Part shown: positions 9,971 to 18,672 of the stretch, one piece after another
How the letters are laid out: every line of letters starts with the position of its first letter
Numbering within the stretch: the stretch's first letter is position 1
Assembly: GCA_947649125.1 (NCBI GenBank)
Contig: CANSQL010000001.1
Span: 1-64,000, forward strand
Direction: 5' to 3'
Origin: an uncultured Erysipelotrichaceae bacterium
Lineage (GTDB): Bacteria > Bacillota_I > Bacilli_A > Erysipelotrichales > Erysipelotrichaceae
Length of the DNA stretch: 64,000 bases
Made by a program: the position numbers and the translations under genes
Notes under the pieces: generated by a model
What the model was told of the DNA's origin: nothing
Seen by the model: the letters and a program-made list of their open reading frames with translations, nothing else
Database searches by the model: none

Positions 9971-11758
9971 ATGGATAAGCAAAAACGGATCAATGATGAA
10001 ATCAACAAATACGAATCAGCGAAAAAGCCGCTGTTGAAGCAATCTCAGCTCTATTCATGGCTGCGTATTTTCAGTATCATCGGCTCTCTTGCCTTAGCGA
10101 TCTACGCAGATCAAAGCAAGCGCTCCTTTGGCTTTTGTTTGGCTTTTTTATTTCTTGTGCTGTTTTTATGCTTGGTGGTGAAGCATAACGAGCTTAAGCT
10201 CAAACTACGGCGCATAGATGCAAAGCTTACGGTACTGAAGCGATTATCAACGCGCTTTCACGAGGAATGGCATAAGGAAGCATGCGACAGTGTTTGTCCG
10301 AGTGATGACAGTGTGGCTTATGATTTGGATTTGTTAGGACCCGATTCGCTGTATGCGTATTTGAACTTTTGTGCGACGCCGTTCGGGAAAAAACGCTTAA
10401 CGGCATTATTAAAGGGTGAGGACAGTGAAATAACGGCAATCAAAAAACGTCAAGAGGCCGTCAAGGAGCTGTTGGCGCATGAAACGCTGTTACTGGAATA
10501 TGAAAGCGGCAGTGTGATGTTTGCGCAGGATTCAAGGCGAATCAAGGAACAAGATATGGAAGCATTAATTACCTACGGCGCAAAACAAACAAAGCTGTTT
10601 TCAAATTGGTTTACTTGGTTCAGTCTGCTTTGTGCCTGCTTATGTGTGCTCTGTTTGATATTGGCGGTTTTTCAAGTGTTGGCGTATGGCTATGCCGCAA
10701 GTCTGTTGCTGATAAATTTAATAATCAGTATGATCATCAACGGCAGCTCTCACGGGGAACTCGCGTTGTCGAAGGATATGGCGCGTATCTTAAAGGATTA
10801 TGATATTTTATTTGAATGTATGGAGAAGGAAGTACTGAACAGTGAATTGTTGTGTGAGCTTCAACAAACAATGTGTGAGGCAAAACAATCACTGAAAAGC
10901 TTTCATCGTATCTTGGATATTATACTGATGAGAAGCAATGTCATTTCTTACTTTATTTTAGCGGCCTTAATTCAATTCGATGTGCTTTGTGTGCGGCTTT
11001 TGGAAGGCTGGCGATCCAAATACGGAGTACAAATGAAGGAATGGCTGATGGCGGCGGGTGAAATGGAGGCGCTTGTATCACTGAGTGTTACGGCACAGGT
11101 CAAAGAGTCGTGGTGCTTTCCGACCTTCGTTGAAAATGATGCTCCGTTGCTTGAGGTAAGTGACGCTTATCATCCGCTGCTTCCTTATGAAAAGGCGGTT
11201 GCGAACTCTTTACAGCTGGAAAGTGCGACAATGATTATCACCGGCTCGAATATGAGCGGAAAAACGACCTTTTTAAGAACACTGGGCATTGCGGTCATGA
11301 TGGCGAAGGCAGGTGCGCCGGTATGTGCCAAACAAATGCGCTTAACGCTGATGCAGGTTTATACCTCAATGCGTGTCAAGGATGATGTGAAGGAAGGAAT
11401 TTCCACCTTTTATGCGGAATTACTGCGCATTAGGCAAATGATGGATGCGACAAAACAAAAAGGGCAGATGTTGGTGCTGATTGATGAAATCTTCAAGGGC
11501 ACAAACAGTGCCGATCGACTCTTATGTGCGAAAACAGCGATCACCAAGCTTCATTGGCCGCATGTAATTACAATCGTATCTACGCATGATTTTGAGCTGT
11601 GTGATCTGCAGGAAGACCCAAAGCTGAAGGCGATCAATGCCCATTTCAGCGAATACTATATCAATGATGAAATTCATTTCGACTATCAGATTAAAGAGGG
11701 GCGATGTACCTCTACCAACGCAAAGGAATTAATGCGTTTGGCAGGTATCGTATCATAA
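9971..11758 (+). CDS. Membrane-associated MutS-family ATPase
   Basis: A MutS-like protein of 595 residues with the ATPase and lever parts but no mismatch-binding domain. Two hydrophobic segments lie near residues 25-65 and two more near 205-260. The C-terminal MutS ATPase has Walker A GSNMSGKT (425-432), Walker B MLVLIDEIFKGTN and the switch TIVSTHD. This matches an uncharacterised group of membrane MutS homologues in Bacillota, so a role in mismatch repair should not be assumed. The ATG at 9971 is chosen because AAAAAAGGGAG precedes it. The open frame runs back to 9845 without a ribosome site there. It stands alone between parC and the spoVA operon. Confidence 0.8.
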   Translation: MDKQKRINDEINKYESAKKPLLKQSQLYSWLRIFSIIGSLALAIYADQSKRSFGFCLAFLFLVLFLCLVVKHNELKLKLRRIDAKLTVLKRLSTRFHEEWHKEACDSVCPSDDSVAYDLDLLGPDSLYAYLNFCATPFGKKRLTALLKGEDSEITAIKKRQEAVKELLAHETLLLEYESGSVMFAQDSRRIKEQDMEALITYGAKQTKLFSNWFTWFSLLCACLCVLCLILAVFQVLAYGYAASLLLINLIISMIINGSSHGELALSKDMARILKDYDILFECMEKEVLNSELLCELQQTMCEAKQSLKSFHRILDIILMRSNVISYFILAALIQFDVLCVRLLEGWRSKYGVQMKEWLMAAGEMEALVSLSVTAQVKESWCFPTFVENDAPLLEVSDAYHPLLPYEKAVANSLQLESATMIITGSNMSGKTTFLRTLGIAVMMAKAGAPVCAKQMRLTLMQVYTSMRVKDDVKEGISTFYAELLRIRQMMDATKQKGQMLVLIDEIFKGTNSADRLLCAKTAITKLHWPHVITIVSTHDFELCDLQEDPKLKAINAHFSEYYINDEIHFDYQIKEGRCTSTNAKELMRLAGIVS

Positions 11759-11893
11759 AACGATCAGTAAGGCTTATATCCTTTATCCGAGTTTATATCA
11801 GTTTTTAAAGACATAAATCAATCATGATTCTATCGGCATAGGTTTAACCTGTGCTTTTTTGATCGGAATTCAAATTCGCTCACAGCTTTTCAT

Positions 11894-11922
11894 ACATAGA
11901 ACAAAAAGCAGGGTACATACTA
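11894..11922 (+). promoter_or_regulatory. Sigma-G-like promoter of the spoVA operon
   Basis: ACATA (11894-11898), a 17-base spacer and CATACTA (11916-11922). The -10 matches the forespore sigma-G consensus CATNHTA exactly. The -35 matches GHATR at four of five positions. GAGGAGG and the spoVAC start follow. Confidence 0.6.
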
Positions 11923-11944
11923 AAGCATATGAGGAGGTACCCTT

Positions 11945-12385
11945 ATGGATCAAAAACGCTTACAGGACACAGCGAAAGCGCATGTGCCCAAAACACATAA
12001 AGGGAGGAACGCAATCGTCGCATTTGTGAGCGGCGGTATCATCGGACTGATCGGACAAGGATTGTGTGATATCTTTATGCAGCTGCTGGATATCGATCAA
12101 AAGAGCGCATTGCCGATGGTGATCGTAACGATTATATTGATTACGGCAATTACGACCGGCTTTGGCATTTATGATAAGGCAGCACAATATTGCGGCGCAG
12201 GATTGTTTATTCCGATATCGGGCTTTGCGAATTCCTTGACCTCTGCGGCCATGGAAGGAAAAAGTGAAGGTCCGATTTACGGCATCGGCTCAAATATGTT
12301 CAAGCTTGCCGGCAGTGTATTGACCTATGGAATCGCATCTGCATTCTTTTTCGGAGCATTGCGCTTTATCTTATTCGGAGGTTGA
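11945..12385 (+). CDS. spoVAC: Stage V sporulation protein AC
   Basis: Small membrane protein of the SpoVA channel, which takes up dipicolinic acid into the forespore and releases it at germination. It has 146 residues with a basic N-terminus and about four membrane helices. The family signature NAIVAFVSGGIIGLIGQGLCDIF is visible. It is the first gene of spoVAC-AD-AE-AF. The GGAGG inside its 3' end serves spoVAD. Confidence 0.93.
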   Translation: MDQKRLQDTAKAHVPKTHKGRNAIVAFVSGGIIGLIGQGLCDIFMQLLDIDQKSALPMVIVTIILITAITTGFGIYDKAAQYCGAGLFIPISGFANSLTSAAMEGKSEGPIYGIGSNMFKLAGSVLTYGIASAFFFGALRFILFGG

Positions 12386-12387
12386 TT

Positions 12388-13383
12388 ATGAATACGATTC
12401 AATTTAAAAATGTCTATGTTGCCTCACGCAGTGTCGTAGCCGGCTGCTTAGAGGCTCAAGGACCGCTTAAGGATGATTTTGATAAAACCTATGAGGATAA
12501 TTATTGTAATGAAAAAAGCTTTGAAAAGGCAGAGCGGGCAATGGTATATGATGCCTGTGATATCGCACTGAGAAAGGCAAATCAAAAGCCTTCGGATGTC
12601 GATATCATTTTCGGCGGTGATTTGATCAATCAATTAACTTCATCACATTATTTTGCGCGCGATACCAATATTCCGTTTATTGGTATGTATGCCGCTTGTG
12701 CAACGAGCTCCTTGGTGATCGGTCAGGCGGCGATGTGGATCGAACAGGGCTATGCGAAACAGGCACTTGCCTTTACAAGCTCTCATGTCGCAACGGCAGA
12801 GCGCCAATTTCGTTATCCGAATGAATACGGGGTACAGAAAAAAGCGACTACGACCTCTACGGTAACCGGAGCCGGAGCTGTTCTGTTAAGCGCTCAGCCG
12901 TCTAAAATCAGAGTCAGTGCCTTTACACCGGGAAAAATCTGTGATTGGAATTACAGTGATGCGAATGATATGGGTGTTGCGATGGCTCCTGCAGCTTATG
13001 ATACCTTAAACCGCCATTTTCAAAGCACAAATACTGATTTTAAGGACTATGATTTGATCGCAACCGGTGATCTTTCCCAGCTTGGTTTTTCCTTTTTAAT
13101 GGATTTGCTTTATCAGGATGAGCATCCGGTAGAGCATCGTCTGCATGACTGCGGCTTGATGATCTATGATACCTCTGAGCAGGATGTGTTCTGCGGCGGC
13201 AGCGGTTGTGCCTGCAGCATGTGTGTTTCCATGAGCAAACTGTTAGAGGAAATCGAACAGGGAAACTATCAGCGTGTCATGGTGATTGCGACCGGTGCGC
13301 TGTTATCTCCGGTTGCGATTCAACAAAAGGAGAGCATTCCGTGTATCGCTCATGCGATCGTTTATGAAAGGAGTGAGGGCTGA
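12388..13383 (+). CDS. spoVAD: Stage V sporulation protein AD
   Basis: Dipicolinate-binding soluble component of the SpoVA complex, with a thiolase/KAS-III-like fold. Recognisable blocks are GCLEAQGPLKDDFD near the N-terminus, GMYAACATSSLVIGQAA near 110, and the terminal ALLSPVAIQQKESIPCIAHAI. The ATG at 12388 sits 6 bases after GGAGG. A TTG two codons upstream is less likely. The gene overlaps spoVAE at its stop. Confidence 0.94.
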   Translation: MNTIQFKNVYVASRSVVAGCLEAQGPLKDDFDKTYEDNYCNEKSFEKAERAMVYDACDIALRKANQKPSDVDIIFGGDLINQLTSSHYFARDTNIPFIGMYAACATSSLVIGQAAMWIEQGYAKQALAFTSSHVATAERQFRYPNEYGVQKKATTTSTVTGAGAVLLSAQPSKIRVSAFTPGKICDWNYSDANDMGVAMAPAAYDTLNRHFQSTNTDFKDYDLIATGDLSQLGFSFLMDLLYQDEHPVEHRLHDCGLMIYDTSEQDVFCGGSGCACSMCVSMSKLLEEIEQGNYQRVMVIATGALLSPVAIQQKESIPCIAHAIVYERSEG

Positions 13384-13733
13384 TGATTTATTTCAACGCC
13401 TTTCTCGTATGCGGCGGAATTTGTCTGATCGGTCAGTTGATTTATGATAATACGAAGCTGACACCGGGCCATATAACATCGATATTTGTGGTGATCGGTG
13501 CCGCTTTAGATACTTTTTCGCTTTATGATCGGCTGATTGAGCTTGCCGGAGCCGGGGCAAGCCTTCCGATTACAAGCTTCGGTCATTCCTTGATTCACGG
13601 CGCTTTACAGGCAGCACAGGAGCAGGGCTTAATGGGTATTCTTTTGGGAATGTTTGATCTTACTGCGGCCGGCATCACTGCGGCAATTCTGTTTGCCTTT
13701 TTGGCTGCCGTCATCTTTAAGCCGCGTACATGA
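13383..13733 (+). CDS. spoVAE: Stage V sporulation protein AE (AEb type)
   Basis: 116-residue membrane protein with about three or four helices and the motif ELAGAGASLPITSFGHSLIHGA. It forms part of the SpoVA channel with SpoVAC. Its ATG overlaps the spoVAD stop and its stop overlaps spoVAF, so the three are tightly coupled. No separate AEa gene is present. Confidence 0.92.
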   Translation: MIYFNAFLVCGGICLIGQLIYDNTKLTPGHITSIFVVIGAALDTFSLYDRLIELAGAGASLPITSFGHSLIHGALQAAQEQGLMGILLGMFDLTAAGITAAILFAFLAAVIFKPRT

Positions 13734-15088
13734 AGGACTTAAAAAATCGGCTGTTAAGCCTTCAACAAGCCATCAGTAATTCGTTCGACGTCGTTTATCG
13801 CAATGTCGAAATCAACGATCATCGCTGCGTCATTATCTTTTTATCCTCATTGAGTGACAGTCAGCTGATAGCGGATATTGTGGAAAGCATCGTAATCACG
13901 ATCAAAAGTGAGGTAACGCTGACCTTTTATCCGGGCAGTGTAGAACCGCAAAGCGACCTGCATAAGGCAATTACAGCGCTGTTGTCGGGGCAATGTCTTG
14001 TGCTCGTAGAGGGAGTGGATAAGTACTATTGTGTGGAAACACGCAGCTATCCCTCTCGCTCAACGGCTGAACCAAGTGTCGAAAAAAGCATCCGCGGCTC
14101 ACATGACGGCTTTGTGGAAAATATTATTTTGAATGTCGGCTTGATCAGGCGCAGAATCCGCGATTCTCATTTACGTGTCGTAATCAATAAAGAAGGCGTG
14201 AAAACCCGCACCGATATTGCCTATGTCTATATTGAGCATTTGGTCGATCCCGATATCCTGACTGATTTTGAGCATCGCTTAACGACATTGGATGAAACTG
14301 AAATCCTCTCCGAGCGCAATTTGAGTGAACAGCTTTACGGCAAGACATGGAATCCTTATCCGCATGTTCGCTATACGGAGCGTCCCGATATCAGTGCGAT
14401 TCATCTGTTACAGGGGTATTTGATCGTATTGGTCGATAATTCACCGTGCGCCATCATCATACCTACGACCTTTTTTGAACAGACCAAGCAGATTGAGGAA
14501 TATACACAAACGACCTTGATTGCGACCTTTACTCGCGTGATTCGCTTGATCGGCATCTTATTTTCCATATATCTGTTACCGCTGTGGATTACGGTCATCA
14601 TCGATAAGAATCCGACTATGCTGAATTTTCCGTTAGAGGATAATGTGAAGGTATTGGAATTCGGCTTTCAAGTGATTTTTGCCGATATCGTCGTAGAATG
14701 GATTCGTCAAAGTCTGATTCATACTCCGACTATACTTTCCGGTATCATGAGCTTTATCGTTATCTTTGTCTTAGGGGATACCGCAGTCAACTTCGGTGTT
14801 TATACAAATGAGATCTTACTGATGATCGCTTTATGCAATATCGGTAATTTATTGACCCCCAACTATGAGCTGAGCTTGGCAAATAAGGCGTTTCGTATCT
14901 TGATCGGATTGATGGCGCTGTTTTATGGACAAGCGGGTTTTTGTATCGGTGTATTGTTTCATATTATCGTATTGCTTTCTACAAAGTCAATTAAGTTTCC
15001 GTATTTATATCCGCTGATTCCGTTTTCTTATCGCGAATGTAAAAAGCTGCTGTTCGGTGCGCCGATTCGATTGCGGAAAGAGAAGTAG
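13730..15088 (+). CDS. spoVAF: Stage V sporulation protein AF, GerA-family
   Basis: 452 residues, related to the A subunits of spore germination receptors. A soluble N-terminal half contains GSVEPQSD and the typical HDGFVENIILNVGLIRRRIRD. A C-terminal half holds about four or five membrane helices, ending in FPYLYPLIPF. In relatives it raises DPA release during germination. It is the last gene of the operon, with a terminator about 20 bases downstream. Confidence 0.92.
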   Translation: MKDLKNRLLSLQQAISNSFDVVYRNVEINDHRCVIIFLSSLSDSQLIADIVESIVITIKSEVTLTFYPGSVEPQSDLHKAITALLSGQCLVLVEGVDKYYCVETRSYPSRSTAEPSVEKSIRGSHDGFVENIILNVGLIRRRIRDSHLRVVINKEGVKTRTDIAYVYIEHLVDPDILTDFEHRLTTLDETEILSERNLSEQLYGKTWNPYPHVRYTERPDISAIHLLQGYLIVLVDNSPCAIIIPTTFFEQTKQIEEYTQTTLIATFTRVIRLIGILFSIYLLPLWITVIIDKNPTMLNFPLEDNVKVLEFGFQVIFADIVVEWIRQSLIHTPTILSGIMSFIVIFVLGDTAVNFGVYTNEILLMIALCNIGNLLTPNYELSLANKAFRILIGLMALFYGQAGFCIGVLFHIIVLLSTKSIKFPYLYPLIPFSYRECKKLLFGAPIRLRKEK

Positions 15089-15105
15089 CTTACGGTGATT
15101 TCATA

Positions 15106-15139
15106 GGTTCTTTTCCTGTAGAGGGAGGGAATCTTTTTT
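15106..15139 (+). terminator. spoVA operon terminator
   Basis: GGTTCTTTTCC (15106-15116) pairs with GGGAGGGAATC (15123-15133) over 11 bp including wobbles, followed by TTTTTT. Confidence 0.75.
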
Positions 15140-15216
15140 ATATATTGATAAATATAGCTGTTTATTGTGAATATAGGATATATCAGATGATATCTCTGTA
15201 TATTTCGTGCAATTTA

Positions 15217-15245
15217 TTTACACAAGATATATAAAGTGGTATAAT
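15217..15245 (+). promoter_or_regulatory. Promoter of the ATPase/TOPRIM pair
   Basis: TTTACA (15217-15222), a 17-base spacer and a perfect TATAAT (15240-15245). Upstream lie short palindromes TATATTGATAAATATA (15141-15156), GATATATC (15177-15184) and GATATC (15189-15194), which could be operator sites or simply AT-rich sequence. Confidence 0.65.
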
Positions 15246-15272
15246 AATAACGAATAGATCGGAGGTACTGTT

Positions 15273-16532
15273 ATGCTTATTGAACTAAGAGCGAAAAACT
15301 GCTTTGCGTTTGCGGATGCAATCGTATTTTCCTTAGCAGCTGATATGCGGAATAAAAAATTCGCAGCGAATGTTCATCGTGAAAATTACTTCAATGTATT
15401 AAAAACTGCCGGTATCTATGGTCCCAACAATGCCGGTAAAACGTGTTTGATTAAGTGTATCCGAGAAATACAATCGGTTTTATTGAACCACGGAAATGAT
15501 TTAAGTGCTAATATATTTACAGAAAATAAGCTATGTGAGCTTGGAATGACTTTTTTATATAAGGGCAGAAAATTTGCTTATGATTTTAAATACGATATGG
15601 GAAGCAACAGCTATGTCTATGAATCATTTTCGGAAATTCTCAAGGATCGCTACAGTAATGAAAAGGCGGTACAGTGGTTAAAAAAGGACAGCAGAGTTGA
15701 TTTATATGAATGCAGAGATGAAGCTGTTCTATCGCTGATGCCGATTGTTTCTAAGAAAAATCTATTGATTCATTTGTTGGATACGGAACAATTTCATTGT
15801 TTAAATGAAATGAAGCAAATATTAATCAGCTTTGCGAATAAGATGGACATACTAAATATGAATAATATTCCGATGAAGCATACGATTGAATTAATGAAAA
15901 ATGAAAATCAAATACAAGCCAAAATCGTTGATTTTATAAAGAACGCCGATTTATATATGGATAATTTTGAGTATGTAAAACCGGAAGGTATTCTGTTGAA
16001 GGAAAAGGATGAAGGACGAGCAGAGGAAAAGGTGCTCGATTTTATGGATCAAATCAGATTAGTATCTACCTATAAGGGAGTGAGAGTCCCAAGTATGCTG
16101 TTTGATTCGACCGGAACTAAAAAAATAGCTGCGATTGCGAGTTATGTGATTGAGGCTTTGGAACAGGGGAGAGTCTTGATTATAGATGAGCTTGACAGCA
16201 GTATCCATTTCAAGCTTACAAGAGCGATCGTCGCAATGTTTAATAATGAGCTGAACAGTGATGCACAGATGATATTCACTGTACATGATATTAATTTAAT
16301 GGATTGTAAGCGATTGTTCAGAAAGGAACAAATATGGTTCGTGCATAAAGATGAGGATGGTGTATTTGTTTATTCATTGGCACAATTTACGGCACAACAG
16401 GGGGTAAGAGATACGAGTGATATTATCGAGAAATATCGCAGGGGAGTATTGGGCGCTTTGCCTGATCCGGAGCTTATAGATTCATTGCTTTCAATTAAGG
16501 GAAGTAAGGAGAAGCAATCAGATGATGAATAA
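15273..16532 (+). CDS. AAA15-family ATPase, RloA/AbiLi-like
   Basis: An SMC/ABC-type ATPase of 419 residues, the size and layout of the AAA_15/OLD-related ATPases found in defence pairs. Walker A is GPNNAGKT (50-57). The Walker B/D-loop block VLIIDELDSSIH starts near 301, and an H-loop FTVHDINLMD lies near 333. The middle is alpha-helical with no transmembrane segment and no nuclease domain, which sits instead in the partner gene. A good vegetative promoter and GGAGG precede the ATG. The last codons overlap the next gene by 11 bases. The pair looks more A+T-rich than its neighbours and interrupts the spoVA-scp interval, which fits transfer. PARIS AriA is an alternative relative. Confidence 0.8.
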   Translation: MLIELRAKNCFAFADAIVFSLAADMRNKKFAANVHRENYFNVLKTAGIYGPNNAGKTCLIKCIREIQSVLLNHGNDLSANIFTENKLCELGMTFLYKGRKFAYDFKYDMGSNSYVYESFSEILKDRYSNEKAVQWLKKDSRVDLYECRDEAVLSLMPIVSKKNLLIHLLDTEQFHCLNEMKQILISFANKMDILNMNNIPMKHTIELMKNENQIQAKIVDFIKNADLYMDNFEYVKPEGILLKEKDEGRAEEKVLDFMDQIRLVSTYKGVRVPSMLFDSTGTKKIAAIASYVIEALEQGRVLIIDELDSSIHFKLTRAIVAMFNNELNSDAQMIFTVHDINLMDCKRLFRKEQIWFVHKDEDGVFVYSLAQFTAQQGVRDTSDIIEKYRRGVLGALPDPELIDSLLSIKGSKEKQSDDE

Positions 16533-17151
16533 GCTTCCGTTTATGTTCGATAAGTATAAAATCTGTATCATATGTGAAGGAAATGAGGAATATGAGTATT
16601 TACATCGTTTGATTTCTCTAAGGGTATGGAACAGACAGTATGAAATAAAGCTTGTCAATGCCAATGGGAACGGAAATATTCCCGCACGTTATCAAGATCG
16701 ATATCAAAATGGTTTTGATGATGCTGTGCTTATCTTTTGTGATACTGAAAAGAAGCCATATGAACAATATACAGATATAAAACGTAAAATCAATGAATTT
16801 CATGGTTTGAGGTATGCCCATGAAAAGGTTATTTTATTCGGTAATCCATGTACGATGCAAATTATTATCAAACACTGGTCTGACAGTCATTTAAGCACAC
16901 CTTCAAAGCGTATGAATCAATCACTGCTGTATCAATGTACAGGAATTGAGAACTATAAGGGAAGGAAGGATCAGCTGAAGCAGATGATGAAGCTGATCAG
17001 TGCGGACAATTATACGTTAATGAAGGATCGGATCAGTAGGTTGAGTAGAGATGATACTGTTGTAGGGAGCAGTAATTTTATAAGGTTCATTGAATATTTT
17101 GAAAGTGACGACAGCAGTTGGATCGATGAATGGAATCAATGCTTGGAATAG
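16522..17151 (+). CDS. TOPRIM protein, RloB/AbiLii-like
   Basis: 209 residues with a TOPRIM-like core. IICEGNEEYEYL places the catalytic Glu at residue 19. LIFCDTEKK supplies Asp74 and Glu76 in the place of the usual DxD. A later GNPCTMQIIIKHW block resembles the NPCFE(L)W signature of RloB proteins. Split systems pair such a nuclease-like TOPRIM protein with the upstream ATPase, and overlapping translation here supports a complex. A second ATG lies one codon in. Antiviral activity is inferred from family, not shown. Confidence 0.7.
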   Translation: MMNKLPFMFDKYKICIICEGNEEYEYLHRLISLRVWNRQYEIKLVNANGNGNIPARYQDRYQNGFDDAVLIFCDTEKKPYEQYTDIKRKINEFHGLRYAHEKVILFGNPCTMQIIIKHWSDSHLSTPSKRMNQSLLYQCTGIENYKGRKDQLKQMMKLISADNYTLMKDRISRLSRDDTVVGSSNFIRFIEYFESDDSSWIDEWNQCLE

Positions 17152-17272
17152 GGCAGGATTCGGCACGGATATATTAAGCGAGCATATGAAATCGTTATAG
17201 GGCAAAAGCGGAAATGATTGCGCATACTGTCAATTTTTGATATAATAAGCCACAAGACAGGCTGGTGAAAAC

Positions 17273-18010
17273 ATGGCATTTGAAATAACGATCGACCAAT
17301 TCGAAGGTCCGCTGGATTTAATGCTTCATTTGATCAAAGAGAATAAGCTGGACCTTTTTGATTTGAATATGGATATGCTGACCGATCAGTATTTGGCTTA
17401 TCTGAATACAATGGAGGCCATGCACCTGGAGGTTGCCAGTGAATATTTAGCTGAATTGGCCGGCTTGATCGAATATAAGAGTAAAAAACTGCTGCCGCGT
17501 GAAAAAGTGGTAATCGAGGAAGAATATGAAGAGGATCAGCGTGATAAGCTGGTTAAACGCTTGTTGGAATATCAGCGCTTCAAAGAGGTTTCTTCTTTAT
17601 TTCAGCAACAATATGAGGAACGACAGAAGCTGATGAGTAAACCGATGAGCTCAGAAAGCAGTCAATGGATCAATATTACTCATGAGGAGGACTTTAAAGG
17701 AAATCCTTATGATTTGGTGAAGGCAATGCATAAGGTTTTAAGGCGCATGGTACTGGCACAGCCTTATGAAACAAAGGTTACGGTTAAGGAAATGAGTGTT
17801 GATGAGCGAAAAGCGCAAATCGTAAAGCGACTAGAACACTGGACCGGTAAAATGGATTTTGCATCACTGTGCAGTGATTGTACAGATTTACATATGGTAA
17901 TCGTTTCATTTTTGGCAATATTGGATATGATACGCTTTAAAATGATTACGTTTATTATTGATGAGGATGAAATGATTTGGATCGTTAAAGGAGAGGTGGA
18001 GTATGCCTGA
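17273..18010 (+). CDS. scpA: Segregation and condensation protein A
   Basis: Kleisin subunit that bridges SMC heads in the condensin complex for chromosome segregation. The N-terminal signature FEGPLDLMLHLIKENKLDLFDL begins at residue 10. The C-terminal winged-helix end (FLAILDMIRFKMI) is present. 245 residues is normal. Its stop overlaps the scpB start by 8 bases. Confidence 0.95.
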   Translation: MAFEITIDQFEGPLDLMLHLIKENKLDLFDLNMDMLTDQYLAYLNTMEAMHLEVASEYLAELAGLIEYKSKKLLPREKVVIEEEYEEDQRDKLVKRLLEYQRFKEVSSLFQQQYEERQKLMSKPMSSESSQWINITHEEDFKGNPYDLVKAMHKVLRRMVLAQPYETKVTVKEMSVDERKAQIVKRLEHWTGKMDFASLCSDCTDLHMVIVSFLAILDMIRFKMITFIIDEDEMIWIVKGEVEYA

Positions 18011-18557
18011 ACAGATAAAAGCTGTCTTAGAGGGGCTGTTGTTTTTGGTCGGTGATGAAGGCTTAAGCAGTGCACAGCTTGCGACAGTGCTTGAACATGA
18101 GGAAGCGGAGATTGAAGCATGGCTTGATGAACTGATGAAGGATTATCTTGATGATGAATCAAGAGGTATTGAAATCGTTCATTTCGGCGGACTTTATAAG
18201 TTTGTATCCAAGCAGGCAGTACATGAATATGCTGAAAAGCTGTTTGCGTCGGTTAAAATGGCAACCTTGTCTCAGGCTGCTTTAGAGACTTTGGCAATCA
18301 TAGCGTATAAACAGCCGATTACCCGTAATGAAATTGAGGAAATTCGCGGGGTTGGCTGTGATATGATGGTACGTAAGCTTTTGGCTCGTAATTTAATTAA
18401 GGAATGCGGTCGCAGTGATGCGGCAGGGAGACCGTTTTTGTATGAGGTAACACCGGAATTTATGGATTCCTTTCAGTTGGAAAGCTTAAAGGAGCTGCCG
18501 GAGCTGCCGGAAACAAACAATAATCTTGATACGGAGCTGTTTCAAGAGGACGAATAG
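18003..18557 (+). CDS. scpB: Segregation and condensation protein B
   Basis: Binds ScpA in the SMC-ScpAB condensin. It contains two winged-helix domains. The signature ALETLAIIAYKQPITRNEIEEIRGVGCD lies near residues 95-122, followed by GRPFLYEVTPEFMDSF. 184 residues is normal. AGAGGTGG precedes the ATG inside scpA. The rluB gene that often follows is absent; the run ends in a terminator. Confidence 0.95.
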   Translation: MPEQIKAVLEGLLFLVGDEGLSSAQLATVLEHEEAEIEAWLDELMKDYLDDESRGIEIVHFGGLYKFVSKQAVHEYAEKLFASVKMATLSQAALETLAIIAYKQPITRNEIEEIRGVGCDMMVRKLLARNLIKECGRSDAAGRPFLYEVTPEFMDSFQLESLKELPELPETNNNLDTELFQEDE

Positions 18558-18579
18558 GGCGTTTGATCGTATCTACATG

Positions 18580-18603
18580 GGCAGGTGTTATCCTGTCTTT
18601 TTT
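18580..18603 (+). terminator. scpAB terminator
   Basis: GGCAGG/CCTGTC stem, 6-base loop, then TTTTTT. Confidence 0.8.
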
Positions 18604-18631
18604 ATGTCTTGATTTTGCGTTTTTATTGCAT

Positions 18632-18661
18632 GAAAAAAGATAACCTCATATGGCTATCTTT
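18632..18661 (-). terminator. Terminator of the CAP-domain gene
   Basis: On the minus strand AAAGATAGCC pairs with GGTTATCTTT around ATATGA and is followed by TTT. Confidence 0.7.
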
Positions 18662-18672
18662 AAAATTTGAAT

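Noticed and set aside
15273-17151. PARIS defence system (AriA/AriB)
   Set aside because: The gene layout is similar, but the TOPRIM partner shows the NPC block typical of RloB-like proteins rather than a clear DUF4435. RloA/RloB is preferred without certainty.
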